A DNA stretch of 64,000 bases, from positions 2,294,001 through 2,358,000 of the forward strand of contig OY761144.1 in NCBI GenBank assembly GCA_963664365.1, read 5' to 3'. The position numbers and the translations under genes are program-made. Positions 42,816-51,604 of the stretch are shown here, in pieces; positions within the stretch are counted from its first letter, which is position 1, and each line of letters opens with the position of its first letter. This DNA comes from VXRN01 sp963664365 (lineage in GTDB: Bacteria > Chloroflexota > Dehalococcoidia > Lucifugimonadales > UBA1123). The notes under the pieces were generated by a model. That model was given only the letters and a program-made list of their open reading frames with translations. It was not told where the DNA came from and did not search any database.

Positions 42816-44153
42816 ATGACCCCCAGTGAAATAATCCGCAGTCGAATCGCCGACAAAACCGCCATAATCTCCGTCGTCGGACTCGGCTACGTCGGACTGC
42901 CCCTTGCTGCGACGTTCGCAGAAGCCGGTTTCAAGGTCCATGGCATAGACACCGACCTAAGCAGAGTCCGCTCCGTCAACGCGGGGCTGTCGCACGTCCA
43001 GGACGTCCCTTCCGACACCATCCGCAAGCTGGCGTCTGAAGGCAATCTGACCGCGACCACCAACTACGACGCGGTGGCAGAGTCCGACGCGATCCTAATA
43101 TGCGTCCCCACTCCACTCAGCAAGACCAAGGAACCCGACGTCTCATATATCGCCTCCGCCGCGCGTCAAATATCGCCCCGGCTGCGAGAAGGCTCCCTCG
43201 TGGCGCTGGAGAGCACGACGTACCCCGGCTCCACCGAAGACCTGCTGCTGCCCCTACTGCTGGAGAACTCTCCCAAGAATCTCGAAGTTGGCGAAAATCT
43301 CTTTCTCGCCTTCTCACCCGAGCGCGTGGACCCCGGACGAAAGGACTGGACCATCGCCAACACGCCCAAGGCGCTGGGCGGAGTCACCCCAACCTGCACC
43401 GAGGTCGCGTCGCGCCTTTACGGAGCGGTCATCGACGAGGTCGTTCCGGTTTCGTCATCGAGCGCAGCCGAAATGGTCAAGCTCTTGGAGAACACCTTCC
43501 GCGCCGCCAACATAGCGCTCGCCAACGAAATGGCGATCATGTGCGAACGCTTGGGAGTAAACGTTTGGGAAGTGATCGACGCCGCCGCCACCAAGCCGTT
43601 CGGATTCATGCCCTTCTATCCCGGCCCCGGCCTCGGCGGACACTGCATACCCATAGACCCGCAGTACCTGGTCTGGAAGATGCGAACCCTGGGATACAGT
43701 CCGCGCTTCATCCAACTCGCGGACGAGATCAACTCAGCGATGCCGTACCGCGTCGTCGAAAAGATAACCCACGCGCTGGGCGCTGAGTCCAAGCCCCTCA
43801 ACGGCTCGAATATACTCGTGCTCGGCGTCGCCTACAAGCCAAACGTCAGCGACACCCGGGAGTCGCCCGCCCTTGACCTCATACACCTGCTGAACCGGAT
43901 GGGAGCCGAAGTCTCATATCACGACCCGCTGGTCCCCGACATTAGCGAGGCCGGTCTGAACATGTCCAGTGTTGGAGACGAGGGCGGCCCCCCTCCGCAA
44001 GACGCCCTATCGGAATCCGACTGCGTCGTCGTCGTCACCAATCACGATGCTTACGACTGGAACGCCGTCATCGAACACAGCCGAGTCATCGTAGATACCA
44101 GAAACGCTACTGCCAGCATGGACGCGGCGGGCGCAAAGGTCTTCAAGCTGTGA
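42816..44153 (+). CDS. nucleotide sugar dehydrogenase (UDP-GlcNAc/UDP-glucose 6-dehydrogenase, WbpA-like)
   Basis: 445 aa. NAD-binding IISVVGLGYVGLPLAATFAEAG (GxGxxG), then ICVPTPLSKTKEPDVSYI, FSPERVDPG and the active-site Cys277 in GPGLGGHCIPIDPQYLVW. The GxGxGGHCxPxDP form is shared by WbpA/WecC and UDP-glucose dehydrogenases; the SPERVDPG stretch favours UDP-N-acetyl sugar enzymes. It would supply a uronic acid building block. Confidence 0.88.
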   Translation: MTPSEIIRSRIADKTAIISVVGLGYVGLPLAATFAEAGFKVHGIDTDLSRVRSVNAGLSHVQDVPSDTIRKLASEGNLTATTNYDAVAESDAILICVPTPLSKTKEPDVSYIASAARQISPRLREGSLVALESTTYPGSTEDLLLPLLLENSPKNLEVGENLFLAFSPERVDPGRKDWTIANTPKALGGVTPTCTEVASRLYGAVIDEVVPVSSSSAAEMVKLLENTFRAANIALANEMAIMCERLGVNVWEVIDAAATKPFGFMPFYPGPGLGGHCIPIDPQYLVWKMRTLGYSPRFIQLADEINSAMPYRVVEKITHALGAESKPLNGSNILVLGVAYKPNVSDTRESPALDLIHLLNRMGAEVSYHDPLVPDISEAGLNMSSVGDEGGPPPQDALSESDCVVVVTNHDAYDWNAVIEHSRVIVDTRNATASMDAAGAKVFKL

Positions 44154-44159
44154 CCGCCC

Positions 44160-44726
44160 CTACTCCCCGCTCTCCGACGGCGGCGGCTCGTCGAACGGCT
44201 CGCCCTTCGCCTCCGCCTCCTCCCTGCGGCCCAGCCACGCCCGCCACTCCGCGTCGCTCTCAGCGCGACCCCCGGCTATGCCCTCCGCTAGGCCCTCTGC
44301 GCGGCCCCGGGCCAACCCCTCAGCCATGCCCTCAGCCATGCCCTCAGCCATGCCCTCAGCCATGCCCTCAGCCATGCCCTTAGCCACGGCCTCAGCCACG
44401 GCCTCAGCCATCTGCCTCTCGCGGCGCCTCTTCAGTCTCTCTTCCAACATTCCCGCAAGTATCATGGTGTGCCTCACTATCTCCGTGTTGAAGTAGCTTA
44501 TGCCGGCCGAGGCCAGCGATACCAACCCCACGCCCCGTATTATTTCGTATATCGTATCACTGAGGGAGTCATCCGTCTGCTGTGTCAACTCGCGCCAGAC
44601 TACGAATGCAAACCCTATTGCCATCAGCAACAGGAGTTGCGCCAGATATGCCTCGCGCCACTTCGGAGGGATGATGTTCAATAACAGTTCTCCAGGCGCA
44701 GGCTGCTGTATATTTGGGTTCGCCAA
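44160..44726 (-). CDS. membrane protein with Met-Ala-Glu-Gly tandem repeat
   Basis: 188 aa, TTG start behind GGGAG. Two hydrophobic segments (YLAQLLLLMAIGFAFVVW and IIRGVGLVSLASAGISYF) are followed by a long helical tail of AEGM/AEGL repeats and a Pro/Glu-rich end. Similar AEGxAEG tails occur in Rpn-like and other repeat-rich proteins, but no catalytic domain is seen. It is opposite in strand to its neighbours, between the sugar dehydrogenase and asnB. Confidence 0.6.
   Translation of the reverse strand: MANPNIQQPAPGELLLNIIPPKWREAYLAQLLLLMAIGFAFVVWRELTQQTDDSLSDTIYEIIRGVGLVSLASAGISYFNTEIVRHTMILAGMLEERLKRRRERQMAEAVAEAVAKGMAEGMAEGMAEGMAEGMAEGLARGRAEGLAEGIAGGRAESDAEWRAWLGRREEAEAKGEPFDEPPPSESGE
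44328..44412. repeat. 12-bp coding tandem repeat
   Basis: CTCAGCCATGCC repeated about six times then fading; read on the minus strand it encodes the GMAE repeat of the protein at 44160-44726. Whole 12-base units keep the reading frame, so the copy number may vary between strains. Confidence 0.85.
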
Positions 44727-44803
44727 TGTTCTCCCATCCCAGTTTGTTACAATAGCGGGTCAGTGTCAAGAAACTTCACGGCAAGGGGCATCCGTCGGTT
44801 GAG

Positions 44804-46684
44804 ATGTGCGGAATCAGTGGCATAGCATACCGGAACCGTCAGACGGTCGATCGAAACATGGTCGAGCGGATGGGAGCATGTCTCAAGCGCCGCGGACCGG
44901 ATGACGACGACGTCTATACCAACCCCGGCATCGGCCTCGCCCATACGCGGCTCAGCATCATCGACCTGACCGCCGACGGTCGCCAACCCATGCGCTCCGA
45001 CGACGGCAGATTCGTCATCACCTACAACGGCGAAGTGTACAACTTCCAACGTCTGCGCCGCTCGCTGGAGGAATTCGGCCACAGTTTCCGAGGACACTCC
45101 GATACCGAGGTCGTTCTTCACGCTTTCATGCAGTGGGGCGAGGACGCCTTCCCCATGCTGGAGGGCATGTTCGCCATAGCTATCTGGGACAACGCCGAAA
45201 GACGCCTCCACCTCGCCAGAGACCGCTTTGGCATCAAGCCCCTGTACTACCGAGCGGACGCGTCCGGCCTAGTCTTCGGGTCGGAGATAAAGGCCCTGCT
45301 GGCATCCGGAGAAGTCCGGCCCCAAATAGACTGGCATGGACTCCACGAGTACCTCTACTACAACACCGCGTTGGGGACCCGCACGACCTACGCCGGCGTC
45401 AGCAAGCTGCTGCCCGGACACAAGCTCACCATGGACGCATCGGGCGTGAAAGTCAAGCCGTACTGCTCCATTTTCGACGTGGACGACTCCGACGACGACT
45501 ATCCCACCGCCGTCGAAAAGGTCCGCGGCCTGCTCGACCATGCCGTCAAAGACCATCTGGTCAGCGACGTACCCGTTGGCGTGTTCCTCAGCGGCGGCAT
45601 AGATTCGTCCGCCATAACCGCGTTCGCCTCCAAGCATTACGACGGGAAGCTCAAGACCTTCTCAGCCGGTTTCGACTTCGAAGGCGGCAGGACAGTGAAC
45701 GAGCTTCCGAGGGCGCGCCTTGTGGCGGAGCGGTTCGAGACCGACCACCACGAACTCCACGTCGCCGGCGGGAACGTGGCTTCCGTGATAGAGAAGCTGG
45801 TCGAATGTCACGATGAACCCTTTGGCGACGCGGCCAACATACCGCTATACCTGCTGTGTGAACAGCTAGACGGAGACAGCAAGGTCATATTACAGGGCGA
45901 CGGCGGCGACGAGGTTTTCGCGGGCTACCTCGTCCATTCCCTCATGGCGATAGAGCGTTGGGCCGCCCTGTTCGCCCGGTCCACCTCCTGGGCGCGGCCT
46001 GCGCTGCCGACGCGCGCCGCGTGGACACGCTACTATCACCTATTACAGCGCCTCATCCACCCGGACCGCTCCCTCCGCTACGCTATGGTCATGACGAACC
46101 GCCACATTGACGAACAACCTACGCACATCTTCGAACCCGGCGCGCGCGCGCTGCTGGAGGCCAATGACCCCTTCAGCCGCTACCGAGAGATGTACCGCGA
46201 ACTCGAACGCCTGGACACCGTGCAGCGCGCGCTCTACACCGACTGCGCCATCATCATGCCGGATATGTTCTTCGAGAAGGTGGACAAGGCCACCATGGCG
46301 CACGGGATCGAGGTCCGCGTCCCAATGGTGGACACCCGCTTGGCCGCCTACGTCATGGGACTGCCCTCGAAGTACAAGATCAGGTGGCTGCACAAGAAGC
46401 GCATACTTAGGAGCGTCCTGCGGGGCATCGTCCCAGACGAGATATTGGACCATCCAAAAGTCGGATTCGGCGTGCCCGTCTCACATTGGCTCAGAACGAC
46501 TCTAGCCGGATACATGAAGGACGTCCTGCTGGACGACTCCCGCCCGAGCGCGGCGCTGTTCGACGGAACGCAACTGCGCGCCCGCGTCCAAGACCACGTC
46601 GAGGGTAGGCGCGACTACGGCTTCCTCCTATACAAACTGCTCAACCTGGCCCTCTGGTACGACCGCTATGGAGTCGCCGCGTGA
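44804..46684 (+). CDS. asnB: asparagine synthase (glutamine-hydrolysing)
   Basis: 626 aa. The N-terminal glutaminase has catalytic Cys2 (MCGISGIAY) and the class II amidotransferase elements RRGPDDD and TYNGEVYNF; the C-terminal synthetase has the ATP pyrophosphatase SGGIDSSAITAF and QGDGGDEVFAGY. AsnB-like enzymes in polysaccharide loci often amidate uronic acid sugars, which fits the upstream nucleotide sugar dehydrogenase, but plain asparagine synthesis is possible. Confidence 0.92.
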   Translation: MCGISGIAYRNRQTVDRNMVERMGACLKRRGPDDDDVYTNPGIGLAHTRLSIIDLTADGRQPMRSDDGRFVITYNGEVYNFQRLRRSLEEFGHSFRGHSDTEVVLHAFMQWGEDAFPMLEGMFAIAIWDNAERRLHLARDRFGIKPLYYRADASGLVFGSEIKALLASGEVRPQIDWHGLHEYLYYNTALGTRTTYAGVSKLLPGHKLTMDASGVKVKPYCSIFDVDDSDDDYPTAVEKVRGLLDHAVKDHLVSDVPVGVFLSGGIDSSAITAFASKHYDGKLKTFSAGFDFEGGRTVNELPRARLVAERFETDHHELHVAGGNVASVIEKLVECHDEPFGDAANIPLYLLCEQLDGDSKVILQGDGGDEVFAGYLVHSLMAIERWAALFARSTSWARPALPTRAAWTRYYHLLQRLIHPDRSLRYAMVMTNRHIDEQPTHIFEPGARALLEANDPFSRYREMYRELERLDTVQRALYTDCAIIMPDMFFEKVDKATMAHGIEVRVPMVDTRLAAYVMGLPSKYKIRWLHKKRILRSVLRGIVPDEILDHPKVGFGVPVSHWLRTTLAGYMKDVLLDDSRPSAALFDGTQLRARVQDHVEGRRDYGFLLYKLLNLALWYDRYGVAA

Positions 46685-47832
46685 GAGACCCTGAACCCAT
46701 GCGCGCCCACGTCATGTTCGTCATCTCCGGCCTCGAGATCGGAGGCGCAGAGCGCCAACTCGTTGTCACCGCGAACGCTCTTGCCGAAAGGGGTTGGAAG
46801 GTCTCAGTCGTCTCATATCTGCCCTTTTCGGCTACGTCGCTGCGCTGGGAACTGAACGACTCCAAAGTGAATACGATCACCCTGAACTCACCGTCCGGCA
46901 TCGGAAAGTACGGCGTCGTCATCAAGGCCGTCAGGACGATCAGGCGCTCCCGTCCCGACATTCTGGTTGGCTTCATGTTTCACGGCATAATGACCGCCCG
47001 CATCGTTGGGCGTCTAACCCGTGTGCCCGCCGTCGTCTCAGCGATACACAGCGAACTCGACACACCGAAAAGGGAGCGCATATTGGCCCTGACCGACCGG
47101 ATGACAGATGCCGTCACGATCATGTCCGACCACCTCGCCTCGCGCCTTGCCGACAGGAGAATCGCTGCCCCCTCCCACACGTTCGTAATTCCCAACACCG
47201 TGGACTTCGACCGCTTTCGGGCGGATTCATGCCGCACCCGGACTCGTGAGAATCTGGGCGTGACGGATGACCAATTTCTGTGGCTGGCGGCGGGGAGGCT
47301 GGCCCCAGAAAAAGACTACCCCGGCCTGATTCGCGCGTTTTCAATCTTGCCGCGCCAGCATCCGGCCCATCTGATCATCGCTGGAGAAGGACTTCTGCGC
47401 GACGACCTCACCCGACAGATCGACGACCTCGGCCTGTCCGACCGCGTCCAACTCCTCGGACTCCGCGGCGACATGCCGGACCTCTATCGCGCCAGCGACG
47501 CTCTCGTGCTATCGTCCGAGTGGGAGGGAATGCCCAACGTAGTCCTGGAGGCTATGGCGTCCTCCATCCCTGTCGTTTCAACCGCCGTCGGAGCCGTGCC
47601 CGAACTTGTCACGAACGGCGAGTCCGGGTTCATAGTCCCGACCGGAGACCGCATCTCGCTCGCCGACGCGATGGAGCGTATGATGGACCTCCCCGTCGAA
47701 ACGCGGCGGTCGTTCGGAGAGGTCGGATATAACCGCGCGCGCGCCGAGTTCTCGCTAGACCCCGTTATCGACAGGTGGGAAGACCTGTTCAACCGACTGC
47801 TTGAAAGCAAAGCTCGCGGCCGGAGTACGTGA
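46681..47832 (+). CDS. GT4-family glycosyltransferase
   Basis: 383 aa. GTG start overlapping the asnB stop (GTGA). The N-terminus ISGLEIGGAERQLVVTANALAERG is a canonical GT4 acceptor loop; FVIPNTVDFDRF, WLAAGRLAPEKDYPGLIRAF and LSSEWEGMPNVVLEAMASSIPVVSTAVGAVPEL complete the family. Overlaps the next glycosyltransferase by 4 bases. Confidence 0.9.
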   Translation: MRDPEPMRAHVMFVISGLEIGGAERQLVVTANALAERGWKVSVVSYLPFSATSLRWELNDSKVNTITLNSPSGIGKYGVVIKAVRTIRRSRPDILVGFMFHGIMTARIVGRLTRVPAVVSAIHSELDTPKRERILALTDRMTDAVTIMSDHLASRLADRRIAAPSHTFVIPNTVDFDRFRADSCRTRTRENLGVTDDQFLWLAAGRLAPEKDYPGLIRAFSILPRQHPAHLIIAGEGLLRDDLTRQIDDLGLSDRVQLLGLRGDMPDLYRASDALVLSSEWEGMPNVVLEAMASSIPVVSTAVGAVPELVTNGESGFIVPTGDRISLADAMERMMDLPVETRRSFGEVGYNRARAEFSLDPVIDRWEDLFNRLLESKARGRST

Positions 47833-49034
47833 ATCCGTTGACCGATCTACCGAAGTCAGTCGCGATAGTGTCCAACTCGGACGAACGGCTCTACCAGTTC
47901 CGCGCCCCGATCATGAGGGCGCTGCTGGATAACGGCATCCGCGTGTACGCGATCGCGCCGCCCGGCCGGTTCGTGGAAGAAATCGAGAGTCTTGGCGTAG
48001 AGTTCGTCCCTTGGCGGCTAGACCGAAGAAGCGTCAACCCCATATCCGAGGTCATATCTCTAGTCCGTCTTGTGCGGATATACCGCCGTCTGAAGCCGGA
48101 CGTCGTCCAGCACTTCACAATCAAGCCCAACCTGTACGGCGCGATAGCCGCCAGGCTCTCCGGTGTCACCGTCGTCGTAGGCGGAGTGACCGGATTGGGA
48201 TACGCATTCGCGCAAGACAGCCGCCGACGCGTCCTGCGTTCATTCGCCGCGCTTCTGTACCGCATGTCGGCGGCCCTGAGTGACCGCCTCATCTTCCAAA
48301 CAGCCCACGATGCCGACCTGCTCTTCGGAGCGTCCGGCGCATTCCGAAGCAAGGCGCTGGTAGTCCCCGGCGGGTCTTCCGTCGATCTCGCCGTCTTCAG
48401 CCCCGACTCCGTCAACCCCAAAGACCAAGACGAGATGCGGGCGTCGCTGGGGATTCCGGCCAACGCCCTCGTCGTCACTATGGCCTCCAGACTTCTGTAC
48501 GACAAGGGCGTTCTGGAGTTCGTAGAAACCGCGCGAACGATCAGAGCGAAACGGGAGGACACCGTGTTCATTATGGCCGGAGCGGCAGACCCGGCCAACC
48601 CGGACTCCGTCACCAACGAAGACCTGAATGAATGGGCCGAATCGGGCGACGTTCTGATCGCCGGGCACGTGAGCGACATGCCCCGCCTGCTGTCCATCTC
48701 GGACATCGTGGTTCTCCCCACATACTATCCGGAGGGCATCCCGCGCGTCCTAATCGAGGCCGCCGCCATGCGAAAGCCCATCGTATCGACCACAATCCCC
48801 GGCGTCGCGGAGATAGTCGAGGACGGCGCTAACGGCATCCTCGTGCCCCCGCGTGACGCACCCTCCTTGGTGTCAGCCATCCAAGAACTCTTAGACAACC
48901 CCAAGACGCGCTCCAACTACGGCGCCGCCGGCCGCCTAAAGGCCGAAAGAGACTACGACGACAAAGCCGTCGCCGAACGCTACCTTGCCGAGTACCGAAG
49001 GCTTTGGGCCGCTAAGCGGCTTGGCGCGAAATGA
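47829..49034 (+). CDS. GT4-family glycosyltransferase (capsular polysaccharide type)
   Basis: 401 aa, GTG start in GTGA overlap. The features VYAIAPPGRFVEEIESLGVEFVPWRLDRRSVNPI, HFTIKPNLYGAIAARLSGV and GVTGLGYAFAQD are characteristic of the PglA/WbpY-like GT4 group that transfers N-acetyl-hexosamines. The donor site is LPTYYPEGIPRVLIEAAAMRKPIVSTTIPGVAEI. It is the last gene of the polysaccharide run. Confidence 0.9.
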   Translation: MNPLTDLPKSVAIVSNSDERLYQFRAPIMRALLDNGIRVYAIAPPGRFVEEIESLGVEFVPWRLDRRSVNPISEVISLVRLVRIYRRLKPDVVQHFTIKPNLYGAIAARLSGVTVVVGGVTGLGYAFAQDSRRRVLRSFAALLYRMSAALSDRLIFQTAHDADLLFGASGAFRSKALVVPGGSSVDLAVFSPDSVNPKDQDEMRASLGIPANALVVTMASRLLYDKGVLEFVETARTIRAKREDTVFIMAGAADPANPDSVTNEDLNEWAESGDVLIAGHVSDMPRLLSISDIVVLPTYYPEGIPRVLIEAAAMRKPIVSTTIPGVAEIVEDGANGILVPPRDAPSLVSAIQELLDNPKTRSNYGAAGRLKAERDYDDKAVAERYLAEYRRLWAAKRLGAK

Positions 49035-49097
49035 AACAGTTAGGTGTACAATGTGTCGAACGGACTCCACGGCCCTCACCATACAAGGAGCGCCAAC

Positions 49098-49454
49098 ATG
49101 ACTCCAGACGAACGAGACAAAATCATCAAGTCCATCATTAGAGAAACCCTCGCCGAACGTTTCTCTGACGACGAGTTCGTGTTCGGTCCCATAGTGGTAA
49201 TACCCACTTACGATGAATTCGGCGACGGTGACGGCGACCTGTATTATCGCATTAGCATCATATTCGACGGCGACCAGAAAAATCTCGATCCGGACTGGAC
49301 GGGTGGAGCGCTAATCACGCGCATACGCCCGAAGCTCATCGAGGCCGGCATAGAAGAGTTCCCCAGTCCGGGCTTTATAGGAAAGTCGGAGTGGCGGAGC
49401 CTCTTTCCCAGATGGCGGCGCCTCCATCCGGAGGTGAAGGTTGAAACCGGCTGA
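49098..49454 (+). CDS. conserved small protein, first copy of a HEPN-partner pair
   Basis: 118 aa behind AAGGAG. Core TPDERDKIIKSIIRETLAERF, then ISIIFDGDQKNLDPDWTGGALITRIRPKLIEAG and a GKSEWRSLFPRWRRLHPEV end. It is a close paralogue of the protein at 49527-49880. The DPDWTGG/DGD motifs recur in small proteins encoded just upstream of HEPN proteins; an antitoxin role is inferred. Its own HEPN gene has been reduced to a remnant (49441-49530). Confidence 0.72.
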   Translation: MTPDERDKIIKSIIRETLAERFSDDEFVFGPIVVIPTYDEFGDGDGDLYYRISIIFDGDQKNLDPDWTGGALITRIRPKLIEAGIEEFPSPGFIGKSEWRSLFPRWRRLHPEVKVETG

Positions 49455-49530
49455 CTTCATAGCCACCGCCAAGAATCTTGTACAACCAACTAGACAAACC
49501 CGACCCCCAGAAATAAGGATGTCGCTATGA
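49441..49530 (+). pseudogene. remnant of a HEPN toxin gene
   Basis: TTG start 14 bases inside the end of the previous gene, exactly as in the intact copy at 49867. It encodes KPADFIATAKNLVQ, matching the first 14 residues of the intact HEPN protein (KPADFIATARDLAQ), then departs and stops at 49528-49530, overlapping the ATG of the next copy. The rest of the gene is deleted. Confidence 0.75.
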
Positions 49531-49880
49531 CCCCGGACAAGCGAGACAAAATCATCAAAACAATCGTCAGAGAAACCCTCGCCGAACGCTTCACCGCAGA
49601 TGAATTCGTGTTCGACCCCATAGTGGTGGAACCCCCTATCGACGTTGGCGACGGTGACGACAAGCTGTACCTACGCATTCTGGTCATCTTCGACGGCGAC
49701 CAGAAAGAACTCGACCCGGACTGGACGGGAGGGGCACTGATCAGGCGCATACGCCCAAAGCTCATCGATGCGGGCATAGAAGAGTTTCCCGGTCCGGCGT
49801 TTATAGGCAAGTCCGAGTGGCGGAGTCTCTTCCCCAGGTGGCGGCGGCTCCATCCGGAGGTATCGGTTGAAACCGGCTGA
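49527..49880 (+). CDS. conserved small protein, intact HEPN partner (putative antitoxin)
   Basis: 117 aa, paralogue of 49098-49454 (TPDKRDKIIKTIVRETLAERF; DGDQKELDPDWTGGALIRRIRP; GKSEWRSLFPRWRRLHPEV). Its end overlaps the HEPN gene by 14 bases, with a TTG start for the HEPN protein. This tight coupling to an HEPN toxin-like gene is the reason to call it an antitoxin; no DNA-binding domain is visible. Confidence 0.72.
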   Translation: MTPDKRDKIIKTIVRETLAERFTADEFVFDPIVVEPPIDVGDGDDKLYLRILVIFDGDQKELDPDWTGGALIRRIRPKLIDAGIEEFPGPAFIGKSEWRSLFPRWRRLHPEVSVETG

Positions 49881-50343
49881 CTTTATAGCTACCGCCAGAG
49901 ATTTGGCCCAAGCCAACACTAGGGGCCGCCCACGCGAAACTAACCTGCGCCGCGCCGTCAGCACAGCCTACTACGCATTGTTTCACGGACTGGCAGAGTG
50001 CTGCGCCGACATGCTTGTCGGCGGATCTGGCGCTAACCGCAGTCAAGCCGCGTGGCGTCAGACCTACCGCGCGTTGCAACATGGAACTATCAGGCAGCGT
50101 TGCCAACATCAGGCCGTAATCAGAAAGTTTTCAACCGAAATCCAGAACTTCGCAATCCAGTTCGTGATTTTGCAGAAAGAACGGCATCGCGCCGACTACG
50201 ATCCAGAAGGCGTTTACAATAAGGATGAAGTGCTCCAAAAGATTACTGAAGTGGAGCGGCGACTTAAAGGCTTCACAAAAGTTCCTGCTAGGGATCGCCG
50301 CGCCTTCGCCATCTATGTTCTGCTGGATATCCGGAGCGACTAG
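49867..50343 (+). CDS. HEPN-domain protein, putative toxin
   Basis: 158 aa, TTG start. The four-helix HEPN fold is recognised by NLRRAVSTAYYALFHGLAECCADML (the AYYALFH motif of HEPN proteins paired with MNT or other antitoxins) and, later, LQKERHRADYDPEG (R-x-x-ADYD). The canonical R-x4-H RNase motif is not obvious, as is common in this subgroup. It overlaps its partner by 14 bases. Confidence 0.75.
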   Translation: MKPADFIATARDLAQANTRGRPRETNLRRAVSTAYYALFHGLAECCADMLVGGSGANRSQAAWRQTYRALQHGTIRQRCQHQAVIRKFSTEIQNFAIQFVILQKERHRADYDPEGVYNKDEVLQKITEVERRLKGFTKVPARDRRAFAIYVLLDIRSD

Positions 50344-50353
50344 GAAAACCCCA

Positions 50354-50755
50354 ATGCAAAGCTGGCCAGCCTCAGACTCCCGTATAATCTATCGCCGCTT
50401 CCAGCCCGGCGAATCGCTGATCGCCGACCTCGAGTCGTTCGCCCTCTCCGAGGGCATCACGGAAGCAGCCATAACATCCTGTATCGGGAGCCTCACGCAG
50501 TTGAAACTACGCAACCTGTGCAGGCATGACGAATCCGGCTCACCCGAGTTCCAGAGATCCACTATCGACGAAAACCTCGAGCTTGTGAGCGCCGAGGGCT
50601 ACGTCCAGCCGATGCCAGAGGGAGGCATACGGGTACATATACACGTCGCCGCCGCGCGGCCCTCCGGCGAGATGGTCGGCGGACACTGCGAAGACGCCAC
50701 CACCTACACTGGCGCGTTCATGTACCTGCACGTCCTCGAAGAATCGGGAAGCTGA
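50354..50755 (+). CDS. PPC/DUF296 domain protein
   Basis: 133 aa. The domain is seen from YRRFQPGESLIADLESFALSEGITEAAITSCIGSLTQL through PEGGIRVHIHVAAARPSGEMVGGHCEDATTYTGAFMYLHVLE; HIHVA...GHC is the typical zinc-binding-like core of bacterial PPC (plants-and-prokaryotes conserved) proteins. Function unknown; in other bacteria they occur near metabolic genes. Followed by an SDR gene after 8 bases. Confidence 0.85.
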   Translation: MQSWPASDSRIIYRRFQPGESLIADLESFALSEGITEAAITSCIGSLTQLKLRNLCRHDESGSPEFQRSTIDENLELVSAEGYVQPMPEGGIRVHIHVAAARPSGEMVGGHCEDATTYTGAFMYLHVLEESGS

Positions 50756-50763
50756 CTCGGCCC

Positions 50764-51561
50764 ATGCAAACCCACACGTCGGGGAGGCTCAGAGGAAAGG
50801 TCGCCATAGTCAGCGGCGCGGGAACCTACGGCGGCAGCGGAGTCGGCAACGGAGCGGCGGCCGCAATCGTGTTCGCCCGCGAGGGAGCCAAGGTCGTCCT
50901 GGTGGACGCCGTCAAAGAATGGGCGGATGCGACGCGAGCGATCATCGAGAAGGAAGGCGGCCAGGCGATGACCGCCGTCGCCGACGTCACCAACTCGGAG
51001 GAATGCAAGTCCGTCGTCGAGGCGACTGTTGACAGATTCGGCGGCCTCCACATCTTGCACAACAACGTCGGAGGAGGAGGGTTTGCCGGCGTCGTGGACT
51101 CGACCGACGAGGATTGGCTCCGCAGTTCCACCATCAACCTCATGAGCGTCATCAACATGTGCCGATTTGCCGTCCCGCTGATGAAGTCCGGCGGTGGCGG
51201 CTCGATAATCAACGTCTCGTCGGTAACGGCGCTAAGGCCCAAGACAGGCGTCTCATCAGCATCATACACGGTCAACAAGTCGGCGGTCGTCGGACTGACG
51301 AAAGCGATGGCAGTCGATCACGCCGCGGACAACATCAGGGTCAACTGCATCATGCCGGGCCTGATATGGACACCAAGAGTCGCGAGCGGTTCCACCGACA
51401 TGCGCGAGACACGCCGCGTCTCGACTCCTCTCCCAATCGAAGGCCAAGGCTGGGACATCGGCTGGGCTGCCTTATACCTAGCGAGCGACGAAGCCAGGTT
51501 CGTCACGGGCGTAGTCCTCCCCGTGGACGGCGGATTCCTGCTGACAAGCGCCCCCAACTGA
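50764..51561 (+). CDS. SDR-family NAD(P)-dependent oxidoreductase
   Basis: 265 aa. Rossmann start KVAIVSGAGTYGGSGVGNG has a modified glycine motif (GAGTYGGSGVG) longer than the usual TGxxxGxG. HNNVGGGG, IINVSSVTALRPK and the catalytic Tyr-x-x-x-Lys in ASYTVNKSAVVGL are present, with VRVN-like NIRVNCIMPGLIWTPR and a C-terminal VVLPVDGG. It oxidises or reduces an alcohol/ketone; the substrate is unknown. Confidence 0.88.
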   Translation: MQTHTSGRLRGKVAIVSGAGTYGGSGVGNGAAAAIVFAREGAKVVLVDAVKEWADATRAIIEKEGGQAMTAVADVTNSEECKSVVEATVDRFGGLHILHNNVGGGGFAGVVDSTDEDWLRSSTINLMSVINMCRFAVPLMKSGGGGSIINVSSVTALRPKTGVSSASYTVNKSAVVGLTKAMAVDHAADNIRVNCIMPGLIWTPRVASGSTDMRETRRVSTPLPIEGQGWDIGWAALYLASDEARFVTGVVLPVDGGFLLTSAPN

Positions 51562-51604
51562 CCCCATACGGGGCGGGGCTGGCGATCTGAGTCATCCCTT
51601 CTTC

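Noticed and set aside
44328..44412. Possible CRISPR or minisatellite
   Set aside because: 12-base coding units with no spacers inside an open reading frame.
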